A stretch of DNA of 64,000 bases from Salvator merianae (GCA_003586115.2 QVOM02000113.1:1394207-1458206); one strand, 5' to 3'. Counted from the stretch's first letter, positions 34,560-46,789 are shown. Translations and numbers: made by a program. Notes: generated from the sequence alone by a model not told the origin.

Positions 34560-35345
34560 GTACCTCTGATATAGGTTAGAGACAGCTTAGTAATGGTTCA
34601 CAGGTAGGATTGTTCACATGCCAATCTGCCCTTCCCCCCTTTCAGGAACAATGGGCCTGTTCACACTTAGTGAGTGGAATTCTCCAGGTCGCTTGCTGGA
34701 ACTGAGCATTCACACCTGCAAACAGCATTAGCTGACTAGAAATTTACCCAAGCCCACCTGAAGCTCACCTGAAGCCTACCAGTTGTGGTCATGAAAATTG
34801 TAGTCTCGAAGCCAACTAGGGCCATCGGAAGATGTTTGGGAATGGTGTGTTTGCACCACTTCCTGATTTGGAGCAGTGATGGGGCAGGGACTGTGCAGTC
34901 ATGGCTGCACCATCAGAAGGTTCAAACCCAGCCCTTGCTAGCTTCGAACATTGGGTTGCTGTGGGATTCAGAACCTAGCGACCAGTCTGTACACATCTCC
35001 ACACATGGCTCTTCTGGTTCCGAACCCAGTTCCACTGGCCCCACCCTCACACACTGGATTTGAAATGACACAGACATGAACCGATTCCAATGGTGCCTGG
35101 GGGTGGGCAAGCCTTCCATCTGCTTCTGTCTCCAAGCAAACGTTAGAGTTCACTACCTTTTTCCATTTCCTTACTGGCTGGTTTGCTGAAAGTGCAAATG
35201 GCACCCACTGTACCCAATCCTGACCAGCCTGAACCATGCTAATTAGAAGGTTCTATTGTAGTAAGTACAAAAATGGCCAATATAGGTTAGAAAAGGTGAA
35301 TTAGAAATGGGATGAGAACACAAAAACTATACCTCACCTTCTCTG
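34560..35345. mobile_element. family H MITE split by a family A element
   Basis: Before the insertion: TACCTCTGATATAGG, GACAGCTTAGTAATGG and TTGTTCACATGCCAATCTG. After it: AGGTTAGAAAAGGTGAATTAG and ATGGGATGAGAACACA. In the uninterrupted relative at 40461-40674 these blocks are adjacent, which confirms the insertion at 34653. Confidence 0.5.
34653..35277 (+). mobile_element. family A-related MITE flanked by AAT
   Basis: It begins GGGCCTGTTCACACTTAG and ends AGTACAAAAATGGCC. AAT at 34650-34652 repeats at 35278-35280. It shares GCATTCACACCTGCAAACAGC and CATGCTAATTAGAA with 21268-21784. It is nested in a family H MITE. Confidence 0.7.
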
Positions 35346-36792
35346 ATATGATTTTGAGCTACTTTTTTGGTTTATGCATGTTGCATCCTAGGTTTGGATG
35401 TGACAATCAGTTTGGAATTTCACTCCAGACCTCCAGTCGTAAAGACATTTATCTGGCAATAGGTTCTAAATAAACTCAGTGGAACTTCCCTTTTTTCTCA
35501 GTTAAGATACATGGGATGATGCTGTCCATCACTACTTATTATGAGTGCCTCTATTATGTATATGTGTATGTGCTCAATAAATAAATTTGTGTATGTATAT
35601 GCTGCTCAATAAATAAATTTTTAAAAAGTATCCTCCATGCTGCTTACTACACTGCTAATCATGATTCAGTATAACATCCCAAAAAAGTAAAGGGTACCTA
35701 ACCAACTAAACAAATTTAGCAGGCTATCACTGGTATTAAAAGGAGTAGAACACAATTCTAAGCAAAGCTGCAGAGGTACAAATAATTCATCTGAGACTGT
35801 AGTGCTTTCAAAAGTATGGCACAGGTAACTCTGATAGTGTTGTGTGCAAATTTCTTAGTGCACAAAAGCCTTCTGGTGTAGCAAAGAGCTATAAAGGATA
35901 AAAACCTGAACCTCTTAGAAAAAGAAAACACAGAGACTTTTTCAGCAAAATACTCTTAGGGTAGTGTAGCAAAAGTTCATGGAACAAGGACTCATCTTGT
36001 ATACTTAACAAAATCAAACAGACATCCTGATGTCTGAGGATATTTGATGATTTACAGTTGTTGAAAATGAAGTAATTAACTATTTGGGCTGTTCACAAAT
36101 ATTAATTCCAGTCATCAACCAGTCAGGAACTACTGGTGTTAGAACTATTAGCGCATCAATCAAGGGAGTGAAGCTTTTCATCTGAACGTTTGGCTGTGCT
36201 GACAAACAAAAGGTCATGTAAGCCATTAACTTAGAAAAGCAAATCAAACAAATCAAAAATCACATTTTTTCTTACAACAAAGGCATACAACAAAATTTCT
36301 GAAAAGAAATAGAACTTGAAATGAAAAGATATTAAAATTCATATCTAGTTTCACAATGGAATTCTTCTTACTCCATATTAACAATGAAAAGAAAAATGTT
36401 AAAAATAAGATAATAAATTTTATTATTGCTCAAAGCTGGAAAAATCAAAATACACTCATGTATTAAATTAGCAGAATATGCAGTTATGGAATAACATATC
36501 AACGACAAACCATGAATGTTATACAACTTAAATATTCCTTTCACAAAATATGGCAAGTATTAATTGATTTTATACAATATGCAAATTCTTCAAGTGTGCT
36601 GTCTCTGCATATATTGGCAATACTCTTGAAATAATTTTCTATATGGAAGTAATACATAAAAATATGGTATAATTTAATTGAAAGGCAGGATAGAAATGAG
36701 TATTTTTTATTTTTGTTTTTTTAAATCATTTATATAGTTTATTTTAGTTATTCATTTCTTTTATATATATATAAATTAATATATAAAGTATT
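35346..36792. other. unrecognised AT-rich DNA
   Basis: CTCAATAAATAAATTT occurs twice near 35573-35623. No element was recognised. Confidence 0.3.
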
Positions 36793-37518
36793 TGTCATGG
36801 GTTCATTTATATGCAGCCAGACATTCCTCAATAGATGACACAAGTACTGCTAGTGTACAAAAAAGTCTCAGTTTTAATGGTACATAAACTTTACAACATA
36901 ATCCTTCCTCTCTGTTCTCTAGTATTCCCACTCACATACTCTCTGAGCCATATTTCCCTATCTATACTTAATCTAATTCAGTTTTAATACAATAATAAAT
37001 GGCTATACATGTAATAATTCTACAGTGAACATTCCTTCTTTTTGAGTATTGGACAGCTCATTCTTTTCCCTTTGCAGAGCATCTTCTGTAAAATATAAAG
37101 TCTCAAATCACAGTTTTCTCTCCTCTGGACTCCCGTTGATGATTAAAACTGTTTAACTCTTGAAACTCATTTTTCTCAGTCATTTTTAGTCAAGCAGAAA
37201 CCTCTGTACTTCCCTCTCAGAAGTTTTCTTCAGACCTCTGTGGTTTGTCCTAGTCAGTTTCCTGCTCTCCTTCCCATCACCGGTCTGCCACTGAAACTGC
37301 CATCAACTTTCTGAAATTTCCTTTAGCTCATCCTTTATTCCTGGGTCTCCATTTTCTGCTCCTCTTCATCATCTTTCCCCTCAACCTTCTCTCTCTGCTT
37401 AACTGTCTGCTTAACTGCCAACCACTCCATTCTCCCCTCCCCCACATTACATTCAACATTCTGCATCACATGACCCTTTTCTCTTACAGTGTCTTAAAAT
37501 ATCAGCCAGTCTGACACA
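36793..37518 (-). mobile_element. probable solo LTR with 5-bp duplication
   Basis: It starts TGTCATGGGTTC and ends CAGTCTGACACA, giving TG...CA with an imperfect TGTCA/TGACA inverted terminus. GTATT at 36788-36792 repeats at 37519-37523. Five-base duplications and TG...CA ends are typical of retroviral-type LTRs. ATTAAA on the minus strand near 36880 could be a polyadenylation signal; AATAAA on the plus strand near 37000 is an alternative, so the strand is uncertain. No internal coding part is present. Confidence 0.5.
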
Positions 37519-37864
37519 GTATTAAATATTTAAGTGAAATATTATTTAACAATTTATTTATGAAATATTAGAATTCATATAATAGAAATATTATGTAATA
37601 GCTTATTTAAGAAATTCTTATGTTATAGTATCTTGTAATGAACATTTACTCATTAAGAAATTGCATTAAAGAAATTGTTATGTTATAGTATGTTGTAATG
37701 ATGTACATTTAATCTATACACTTGGGGGGGGGAGACAACAAAACTGGTATGCAAGATAATTTTAAGTGACCCCCCTAGAAATCACCTCTAAGCTGCCTTA
37801 GATGAATTTTTAATGTTTTTACTGCATGTAATCACAACATAAAGCTGAGTTCAAAAGTGCCTTA
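37519..37864. repeat. imperfect tandem repeat of about 61 bp
   Basis: AAGAAATTCTTATGTTATAG and AGTATCTTGTAATGA near 37609-37645 recur near 37670-37706 with few changes. A G run of eight or nine lies near 37725. Confidence 0.5.
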
Positions 37865-38332
37865 GGCCACAGTCACATCATACCTTTTATGCAAATGGAA
37901 GCTATCTCTGTCCAGAGGGATCAAATGCAAAACTCCATTTCCATCTTTTTCTGTGGACTTTCCTTCCCTGATTGGAACTATCGAGTATGCAAATTATCCC
38001 TGCACTAAGTCCATTTCCGCTGCAGGGAAATAAGTCTGACCCATGCTGGTACAGGAGGGACCCCATCTGTGCTGCTGCTTGCTGCCCACTGCTCCCTCAT
38101 CCCACTGTCCCCCACTGCCACTGCCATCACCCCTACACTGGACAAGGGAGGTCCCCGGCCATGCCATGCTACTCCCTGACACCAATACCACATTGAAGCT
38201 TACATTTTACAAAGTGAAGGGAATCCACAAAACTACGATGGAAATGAGTCACAGATGTGACCAGACTAAAAATGACCTGAGCTCCTTGTCCATCCCTGAG
38301 ATGGACTATCTTTTTACAGTGTGACTTCAGCC
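37865..38332. mobile_element. 468-bp Harbinger-like MITE flanked by TTA
   Basis: The left end GGCCACAGTCACATC and the right end GTGTGACTTCAGCC are inverted. TTA at 37862-37864 repeats at 38333-38335. It shows no relation to families A or B beyond the general form. Confidence 0.6.
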
Positions 38333-39475
38333 TTAGAAATGGGAGTGCATTATCTTCATGTTTTTTTCCCTTCTCTCATTCTTTTCTAAACTAATATGTT
38401 CATGAAAAGCGAAAGAGCAGATCGGCAGATGAATGATCCCACCTGCGAACAATCTCTAAGTCATCTAGAAGCTGCTTCACAGGTGTCATTCCTTTTTTTA
38501 ACTTTTTTGTGTGAACACTGTCACAGATTCAGGTTGCAGGTTCGTGCTGTTATCTCATTGGAACCTACCCTGAGTAAGTATACAGAGATTTGAACTGCCA
38601 AAATACGCATTGCCTTGCTTTCTCCACCAACATTCACTGGATACAGAGATATTTGGGGGAATTCCTGACAAAAATGAGAAAGTTGGCAAGCTTACAGGAA
38701 AACATTCAGTATAAGGGAACATCTGCTTTGTCCTAACACTCTCCAGCTATAGGTATTGGGAATTGTTACTGCAGCCTGAGACATATTTTAAAATTCAGTT
38801 TGTAAGCTTAACACTTGAATTATATATCCATCAAGCAGGACAGGTGCATATAAGTAAAATCTCATAAAACTTCAAAGACAAAAAATAAGGAAAATTGCTT
38901 GTCTCTTTTGCTAGAAACTATGGCCTTTTTTCAAACAGCATTCCCATAAATAGCACTCAACTCTTCCAGTCCTGCTTTTTATCAGCTTGTAATCTACAAT
39001 ATCAAAGGCATTGAAAGCTTTGTACAATCAACAGGGTAACACTCTTCCCTATATATTCCTAGATGAAAACAGTTGACCAAGGCCACAAGAATAAGCCTTG
39101 CTGCCAGAGGCCACAAACCAAATTGTGAAAGATATGACAGCTCATTTGCCAGGGTGTGGAATGAGGATGAGCAACAAAAGGTGGAACTATTGTGTGCTCT
39201 CCAATGCACAAGATATTTGAGTTTTCAATATATGCCAGTTTATGAGGAAGCAGGGATCGACATTAAACTAAGATGCTGATATGATTTGCATGGTGCCTTA
39301 CAGTGCCACAATTCAGCTGTGAGGATAGAAGATCTGCTCAGCCCTGTGCCTTGACAGTAGAGTGTGCAGGCAGGGTGCTCCTCCTTATGGACAAACATGC
39401 TGCTCCATATGGATTCTCAGAGTGCTGTCCTGCCAAGAAGGGAGGGAAGGTTATCTTTTAAATATGCTTTAAGAG
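38333..39475. other. unrecognised DNA
   Basis: Frames near 38396-38593 and 38994-39279 were considered as exons and not accepted. Nothing else was recognised. Confidence 0.3.
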
Positions 39476-39568
39476 TGCTTTGTATATTTTATTTTTCATA
39501 TTGTGATCCACCCTGGGACTTTTGGTGAAGGGCAGATAAAAAAAAAAAACCTTAAATAAAAATAAATG
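39476..39568 (+). mobile_element. L2-type LINE/SINE 3' tail
   Basis: ATTGTGATCCACCCTGGGAC, TTTTGGTGAAGGGCAGATAA and then AAATAAAAATAAATG. This is a clear copy of the dispersed tail. Confidence 0.65.
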
Positions 39569-40460
39569 CATCCACTGTCATGTGACTATAAGCTCTCACT
39601 AGAGCACTGTAAATGGCAAATGGGATTAAATGCATCCTGAGCACTTAGTTCTGTTCTTCCAGTGGCCATTTTGCTACCCTTCTGCCACCTCTTGAGAACA
39701 CCTGTTTACTCTGCTGAGGCAGCAGTGGTGATCAGGTCTGTTCAAACTCAGGAAATGACTCACAGGAGCATTTCCCAGGTTCATAGTGCCCCAGCTGCTA
39801 GCATCTGTGACATCTCAAACTGTTTTCCTGCAATGTGCACACTGCTGGGGACAGCAAGTAGTGTGTAGACAGCATGCTTTCATAGCAGGAGTGCTACATG
39901 CATAGTGCTCTACTTTACCATGATTGCTAATTACACTTTTGTTAAACTGCCACTGGTAAACTATATGCAGACCCTGCCATTGACTAAGCTCATTCCCATG
40001 ACTTACTTGAAATGTATTAAAATCAATGTTTGAAGGGAGAGCTGGGGATAACTACAGCTCCCATGATCCTCAGATATGATCAAAGTTGGCATTGTCTAGA
40101 AAATGAACTTTTTCAAATGTGCCATAAAAATAGATGGTATATTAAAAATATATTCTGTGTTGGGCTAGCTGACCAATATAAAACTATCACCAGCTCTTAC
40201 TTCTAGGCTTTTGTACGGCAGGTTTAATGGCAGATGCCAGATCACATAGAACAACAAATCCCTGTTCATGAAGATCACTAGATCCTGGGGAGATCCTCCA
40301 TCAGCTCCCAGCAGTGACCCCTTCTTCCCTCAGCTTTCATAAACAGCATTCATGTGCCATTTCCCCTGTATGTTGGTGGTAGACTGACCTCAAAGGTAAG
40401 AAGAAGACAGTCAACAAGAAAGAATGTGTCAAGTTTTTTATTCCCCTATCAGCTCATTCA
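39569..40460. other. unrecognised DNA
   Basis: Nothing recognised. Confidence 0.3.
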
Positions 40461-40674
40461 GGTTGTGTTCACAAAATTAGAAAAGCACCTCTGAGGCAGC
40501 TTAAAGGTAGCCTGGATATGGTTTGCAGGTGGAATTGTTCAAATGCCAGTCTGTTTCTCCTCTCATTCTAGGCTAAAGAAGGTGGATTAGGGGTGGGATG
40601 AGAATACACAGACCGCATGCTACTGTCTCTGAGATGCTTCTGAGATGCTTTACTTGCTGTGTGTGAATCCAGCT
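40461..40674. mobile_element. family H MITE, uninterrupted
   Basis: It runs from about GGTTGTGTTCACAAAATTAG to GCTGTGTGTGAATCCAGC, loosely inverted ends. The interior matches 34560-35345 across the family A insertion there. GAGATGCTTCTGAGATGCTT is a small local duplication. Confidence 0.5.
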
Positions 40675-41255
40675 TTACAGGGCTGTCACCTCTCCCTCCC
40701 CAAAAAAACAGCAGGTAAGAGGATATGTTGGGTGGAACTTCCTCCACATTTCCTGTAAATGTGTCCTTAATCCTCCATGGGAAGGAATGCTGTTGCGGTT
40801 GGAAAGCAGTGCAAGTACATGTTCTCTAGAGCGGGGACACACTGCCCACAGGGTTGATTCCTCATGCCAAAAAGCCTGTCATGCCAAATACACAGACTGT
40901 CTACTCCTTTGCCTTGTCACCGATTCATCTTCTCTGTTTGTGTCTGGACACACAGCAGCAAATATGGATCCATAATTGGGGTAAAAATCCCATGTAAACC
41001 TGGCCTTTGAGGGCTAAAGAAAAAAATGAACGTTTTATATTCTGATACTGAGCAGGCTTCTTGTGTTTGCCTGATGGAGTTCTTATTCTGTCTGTTTCCA
41101 AGGAAATCAGCTGAGTCACTAGTAAGAAGAGTCAAATGCAGTGGACATTTAAGAAGACAGATGGCAAAGGTTTTCTGTGTTTTCTTTTGGATTTCTGTCA
41201 CAAGAACACAGCCTTGAAAAACTTGTGTTCTGTAGCTATTGAGCATAACACTTAA
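40675..41255. other. unrecognised DNA
   Basis: Overlapping short frames on both strands (40787-41312) have no recognisable product. Confidence 0.3.
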
Positions 41256-41785
41256 CCACCTTTCTTCACTTATCCCTTGCTGATCCAGGTCAATGTAGTC
41301 TGAATCAAGCAATCCATCCCAGATTGGACCAGATTGCTGTGGAGCAAAACAAGGTCATGTGCATTGGGATGACTATTCCAGTCTTAGCCCCCAAACCAGC
41401 CCCAAAACTCTCACAAGCGTCAGAGTCAGCCTCCAAAGGCTCTGGCAGCCAGGAGTGAAAGTTTTTAGCCTCAAAAGCCCCAGGGGACCCATTTCATCAG
41501 TGCAACTTGATCCATGGTTGAAATAGGTCCCCTATGGTAAACCAGATCGTGGAGGTGTGTCTTCTACATACCTCCATGGTCTATTTTGCCACCAACTAGT
41601 ATTCCAGTGGACCTTTTTAAAAAGGTCCACTGGTAATCTGGATCCAACATCCAGATTACATTCACTCTGGTGCAGATGGAACATAATAGCAGGGGATGGG
41701 ACCTTCCTTAAACTGGACTACCATGCAAAAAGGAGGCCCAGAGAGCCCTTCTCAATCCAGAATAGTAACAAGTGAAGAAAGGTCC
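41256..41785. mobile_element. family B element with perfect internal palindromes
   Basis: The left end CCACCTTTCTTCACTTATC and the right end AACAAGTGAAGAAAGGTCC are inverted. Flanks are TAA (41253-41255) and AAA (41786-41788). A perfect 30-bp palindrome (half-site CCAGTGGACCTTTTT) lies at 41604-41633, followed directly by a 10-bp hairpin (TAATCTGGAT, loop CCAAC) at 41634-41658. The interior CCCAGGGGACCCATTTCATC block is shared with 44293-44870. Confidence 0.7.
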
Positions 41786-42779
41786 AAAGTCTTCTCAAAG
41801 TCTCCATTAATTCAATGGTGTTAGCCAAGGAGAAAACTTTGCTGCTATGACTAATGGTAAGGCAATTAGTCACTTGCATAGAAACCTCATACTAGTGTAT
41901 TTTGCCAGAATTATCAAGGGGCCATAAAGTTTATTCTTGAAGTTGAAAGTCGTCCCCCCCCGCAACCAAACCCCCCACTTTCACAGACCAATGACCTGAA
42001 GCTGATGGGAAACAAATTATGCAAGTACTTTCCTTGCTTGTTAATTTGTTTGCTTGTGTTAATTTGATATTGCTTGTACTAGTAAAGGCCTCCATATGAG
42101 TTGGAACTGATCAGAGTTTTAAAATTCATAGAAAAAGAATCATGGATGGTGATACTGGAAGAAAAAAAGAGAGAAAAAAACTTCCTTGAAGTCGTTCCCA
42201 CCATAATGCACATGTCAAGAAAAACATGTCAGCTTATGTAAAGTATGGATCAGATTTTCAGCCAGTCCCAGATCCCCTTGTGCTATGGAAGAATGTAGTA
42301 AGATCCAGACAATGGTTGCATTCTTCTTAAAACAGTGGTGTGCTATTTAAATGCTTGTTGCTGCTTGTCTCAATGCAAACATTGTAGCTAGACAAGTAGA
42401 ACATTTCTTGTGTTCAGTGAAAGTAAGGACATGTGAGCATCAAAGCATGTGACTCAGATACATCTCGTGAAAAGTAGCTGTGGAAGAGTGGAAGTACGCA
42501 CTGCCAGAATGCTTACTCCCTTTGTACTTGTACAGTATTATAATGAATGCTTACACTGGGATGTTTGCTAGAGGAATGCAGAGCTGTACAGACCTCACAT
42601 TCCTCCAGCATACCCACTGAACCTTGAGTGTGCAGGAACATACAGACCTTGCATACTTGTGGAGCATTCACAGTGCCATAACAGTGTTGTGCATATCTTG
42701 CCTATATCTTGCATATTTTTGAGGAAGACCAGTGGATAGACATATCTTGTGTGATATGTCTCGTGTTGGCAAAGAATTA
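41786..42779. other. unrecognised DNA
   Basis: Short C and A runs lie near 41953 and 42160. Nothing else was recognised. Confidence 0.3.
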
Positions 42780-43213
42780 GGTGCAGTAAAGGAGGGCAGT
42801 ACACATGCAAAAAACCATCCCACTAAAGCAGTATGGAGACTTATGATGAATGAATATCTTTCAGTGAAATACTCAAGATTAGTCGATAATGTTCAACAAT
42901 TTGGATTAATATGGAAGCCATGCATAGAGGAATTGAACAGAAGATCTTTCATAGATTCAGCTGAAAATTTATTTTTAAACAGATGGTTAATGTAAGAATG
43001 GTGTTTAAGGCCTCTAAGATTATGCAATTTTCAATTGAGAAAGGTGTACGGGGACCCAATGGAAGGGGACACTTAGAATAGGGTGTCTTTTTGTTTGTTT
43101 GCTTTGTTTGTTCTTATTGATTTGAGTGTTTTGTGTTTTGTTTTGTATATAAGTTTATAGTTTAATATTTGTATATATATGGATAGAAATTAATAAAATA
43201 TATTTTTTTAAAA
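42780..43213 (+). mobile_element. L1 LINE, ORF2 C-terminus and 3' UTR
   Basis: The plus frame 42732-42995 includes MMNEYLSVKYSRLVDNVQQF and GLIWKPCIEEL. This resembles the C-terminal W.P.IE block of L1 ORF2. It is followed by a stop, a T-rich 3' UTR and TTAATAAAATATATTTTTTT ending in an A run near 43213. The upstream part is lost. Confidence 0.55.
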
Positions 43214-43260
43214 AACCATTCGACTGATCACTGTTTCGACAGTTACCCTTTTCTCCAATT

Positions 43261-43362
43261 CCTTCCTTCCTTCCTTCCTTCCTTCCTTCCTTCCTTCCTT
43301 CCTTCCTTCCTTCCTTCCTTCCCTCCCTCCCTCCCTCCCTCCCTCCTCCCTTCTCCCCTCCC
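43261..43362 (+). repeat. compound microsatellite (CCTT)n(CCCT)n
   Basis: About fifteen CCTT units, then CCCT units. It lies about 50 bp beyond the A-rich end of the L1 fragment. The Lys/Glu/Gly frames on the minus strand are artefacts. Confidence 0.95.
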
Positions 43363-44292
43363 ACTTAAGTTTAAACCGATCAGGTTGGCAACAACAGCAA
43401 AAAATAAACCATTTTCCATATTCCATATTGCATTTATTTGGAAAAGACATATACTAGAACTTTAATATGATTTTTTATTTCTTTGGGTTTTTTTATGCAA
43501 AATGGTTTGGAATTAGATATCTAAAAAGCATCTGTGTTCCGTGTGAGTAATTAAAACAATACTGTAGGCACGTTAATATTAAGTAGTGGCAGAACATGAA
43601 GAAACACCACTGGGAACATTATCCTGTGCTATTTCTCGCTGCTTATGTTTTGCTTAAGAAAATTAACAGTAACATTGATAAGTTAGACTCTAAAAGACTC
43701 ATAACAAATTCAGGTCAGACTGAGCTTTGCAGTCTTATTCTGAGAGCAGGGTTGTTGTTGTCCCCCCCCCCCCCAAAGACTTAGCAATTCTTTTCTTACC
43801 ATATTCAGAAGGCTGAATAACACCCAAGATAATCAGAGAGGTGTTAACACATTTTCACCAATGCAACTTCAATTTAAGCTTTTATTATAGTGGTGATTTA
43901 GGAGGGAGTAAAGATTTGAAGGATATATGATAATTTCACCTTGATGCTTGGTTTCCTTGAATAAAATGTGTTTTTTGTTTATTTTTAACTTTTAAGTTGG
44001 GTCTTTAACAATTAAAGTGATTTTTTTCTCACTTTATACATTCACTGGATTACAATAAATAGACAAATCTTGTCTTTGCAGGGCCATCAAAAGAAAGCAC
44101 ATTTCTCAAGGTAAATATCTTTTGAATCATAAACTGATTTTGTTGGAATAATCATGAGGTGTTGGTAATAGAATTTGAAGCCTTTCACTTCTATGACAAA
44201 TTTGCCTTTAACAGAGGTGAGCACTGATCATCAAAGTCATTTCTATCTTATACCTATCTGATGGGAAATAGAAAGTAAGCTAGCAGATCTCT
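43363..44292. other. unrecognised AT-rich DNA
   Basis: A 13-base C run lies at 43762-43774. No element was recognised. Confidence 0.3.
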
Positions 44293-44870
44293 GGCCATTT
44301 CCACATCTAAGGAGACTGGACCACTCCAGCTGTAAATAACTTCTACTGGAGCATTTCCCAGCCAGAGCAGTCCAGTTGTCCTGGAATATGGCAGTCTGCT
44401 CTTGGAAGGCCTATTTCAGGACAGACTCCATGCTATCCACCAAGTTATCCTGAAGCTCAAGTGAGTTTTGAACCCTACTGCGAGGGCTTTGATTGCCAGG
44501 AATGAAGGTTTCTGGTCTCCGAATCCCAGGGGAACCATTTCAGTAGTGCAATTTGATCCACTTTCTGAAATGGGTCCCCCTGCTAAACTGGAACAAGAAG
44601 ATATGCACCCATCAACATGCCTCTCTGTTGTGTTCCAGCAGATCCTGGATCATTGGTAGACGTTTTTTTAAAGGGATGTTTCCTACTTATTTTACAGGAG
44701 TGTTTATACTAGACCAGCCCAGGCTATTCCATTTCTAGCCCAGTTGGTGCCATTTGCATTGTGAAGACTGGAATGCCACTGTTCTGGTCCAGCATCAATA
44801 ACAATATGGATGGTCCATTCCCTAGCCTGTTCCTTGTGATCTGTCCTTCTGTTGGAAGTTCCACCTACCT
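44293..44870 (+). mobile_element. family B element copy
   Basis: It starts GGCCATTTCCACATCTAAGG and shares ACCACTCCAGCTG with 20424-20960 and the CCCAGGGGAACCATTTCAG block with 41256-41785. The right end is not clear; fragments of the same family resume at 45945-46108. Confidence 0.55.
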
Positions 44871-45353
44871 CTGTTAGTGAATGGGTGATGTGTGTGTGGC
44901 TCCTACATTGTATCTGGGGATGGGGGCAGGAGCAAGCCGTGCAGGGTCCAAACCTAGCATCACAGAGTCTGGACCTAGCTGTTTGAACCCAGAAGCAGAT
45001 CTGGACCCAGCCACTTCCCCCTCAATTACCTTACTCTGAGAGCAGATCACGTGTGTTCTGGAGGTTTGCCAAGCCATTCCAGAGCTCACATGTGAGTTCA
45101 GAGCAGTGACTCTGGTGCAGCCACAGTCACACAGCCCCAAACCCCTGGCCTCACAAAACTGGAACTGTTGCTGAAGTACTACTCCTGGACTGTTCCTGCT
45201 GTCACAGGTATACTTGTGAACTGCTTTCAACAAGTTTACAGTCAGAATAGAACAGAGGGTTCTTAGGCTGCTTCTGGAACAGTTCAGCAGATCACATGAC
45301 CAGAAGTATCAGTACAGTGATCTGCTTCTTTCGGTACACCAGTAAGTGAGAAA
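44871..45353. other. MITE-like sequence, unassigned
   Basis: GGTGCAGCCACAGTCACAC and similar words recall family C, but no end or duplication could be placed. Confidence 0.3.
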
Positions 45354-45944
45354 GGGCCTGTTCGCACTTACCTCCATAGAATGGTCTCATTAGTAGGCTT
45401 CAGACCGGAGAGGTTGGAGTCTGCTGAGTGCCGTATGCACTTACAGCCAAAGAAACGGACTTCAAGCTGATCAGGAGAGGAGGCGGTTTGGATGGGAATC
45501 CCCTAGTCAGGAAATGAGGTCACAAACCGTAGAGGCACAGATGCCTAGATAGGTCTAGCAATCCGAACCATAGAGTACTGCTTCGCAGCTAGAGGGGCTC
45601 CTTTCAGAGCTGGCTTCGCAACAGCAGCCAGGCTGCGAAGCCCAAAGGGCAATCCCGGTTACAGAGCAGCAGACCGGGTTACGAAGCAGCGGACCACGCC
45701 TGCGCAGCCGCGCCAGCCCCTCCCCGCCGCCATTTCAAACCAGGAAGGGAGTGCGAAAGCACCTTCCCCGATCTTCACTCGATCACACAAGTCAGAATGA
45801 AGATAAGTAATTACTTGTCTTGCTTTACCCAGCATCGGGTTCCAATTGGGAGAGGCGTGGTTCAGATCAGGGGAGGCGCGCACCCGCCACAGTGCAAAGC
45901 CTCTGTTCTAGCTAACAGACTACCGGGATAGTGCGAACAGGCCC
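45354..45944. mobile_element. family A MITE copy 3, flanked by AAA
   Basis: It begins GGGCCTGTTCGCACTTACC and ends GATAGTGCGAACAGGCCC. AAA at 45351-45353 repeats at 45945-45947. It is the least diverged copy and aligns throughout with 30049-30640. The GC-rich core includes CCCCTCCCCGCCGCCATTT. Confidence 0.85.
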
Positions 45945-46108
45945 AAAAGGTCCAAGGTCTACAAGTATCCTGGTCTACGTGGCCATCTAGTGTGAATAGA
46001 GTGCCTAGCAGAAGTGGGGCCTTTTTTGCTCCACTCCAGAGTATGGAATGAGAGGTCCAGAAAGGGGCCTAGGCCTCATATTGAACCATTTTAAAGGTAA
46101 GTGCAGAA
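45945..46108 (+). mobile_element. family B right-end fragment
   Basis: GGTCCAGAAAGGGGCCTAGG matches GGCCCAGAAGGGGTCTAGG in the copy at 20424-20960. It ends GTAAGTGCAGAAAGCCC, the family B terminus. Confidence 0.5.
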
Positions 46109-46266
46109 AGCCCTTCTGTTAGATTGTATGTGAAACCATAACAACAGTGTAAAAACAACAGTAGTAGTCTCAGCAGCTTTAGAGTGACATAAGAATAAAT
46201 AAAAGACAAATGTTTTTCTTTTAATATGATTACACATGGGACAGTGAGAGTACTGTGAGAGCAGAG
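46109..46266. other. unrecognised spacer
   Basis: Short AT-rich spacer between two elements. Confidence 0.3.
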
Positions 46267-46572
46267 TAGAAATGTGCCAACTTGTTCGGGTTCAAACCTA
46301 ACAGGGGGTGTTAAAAAGGTTTGAGTTTGAACCCAATACTCTTAGTGCTTGGAAACAGTTTGAATTTAAACTGAACAAAGGGATGTTCAAATGAAGCTAA
46401 TGAACATACCCTGTTCAATCCATGGTTCAAAGCTGTTTGAAGATGTTCAAAAGTTTATTTTCAAATTGAATACCCTGCCTGTCTGAAAAGAAAAGTTTAA
46501 ATTCAAACCAATCCAAGATGTGTTCCGTACAATTTAAACCAAACAACCAATTTAAGTTCATGCACATCTATA
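46267..46572. mobile_element. AT-rich hAT MITE with perfect 8-bp duplication
   Basis: The left end TAGAAATGTGCCAACTTG and the right end TTCATGCACATCTATA are inverted. GAGCAGAG at 46259-46266 repeats exactly at 46573-46580. The interior is rich in GTTCAAA and TTTGAAC words, as in 25826-26147. Confidence 0.8.
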
Positions 46573-46789
46573 GAGCAGAGCTTTTTTCCCTAACCCACAA
46601 ATATTAATTTTAACATTCATAGAGAACCATTCTTTGTCTTTATCCCACATACACTCATTTTAAACATTTAGAACTCTTTGTGGACAGGATCCACCTTACT
46701 GTAACTGAACTACAAGGCACAATTTAAAGGGTGCCATATTAGACAGAAGTAATTTATGTAGAGGAGTTGTCCTAGATCAGCAACTCTCA
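46573..46789. other. unrecognised DNA
   Basis: It may include the tRNA-related head of the SINE that follows, but no A or B box was recognised. Confidence 0.3.

Noticed and set aside
38396..38593. possible exon with a pyrimidine tract before it and a GTAAGT-like site after it
   Set aside because: The peptide is not recognised, the frame is short, and no neighbouring exon could be matched to it.
43155..43450. Lys/Glu/Gly/Arg-repeat frames
   Set aside because: They are translations of the (CCTT)n(CCCT)n array.
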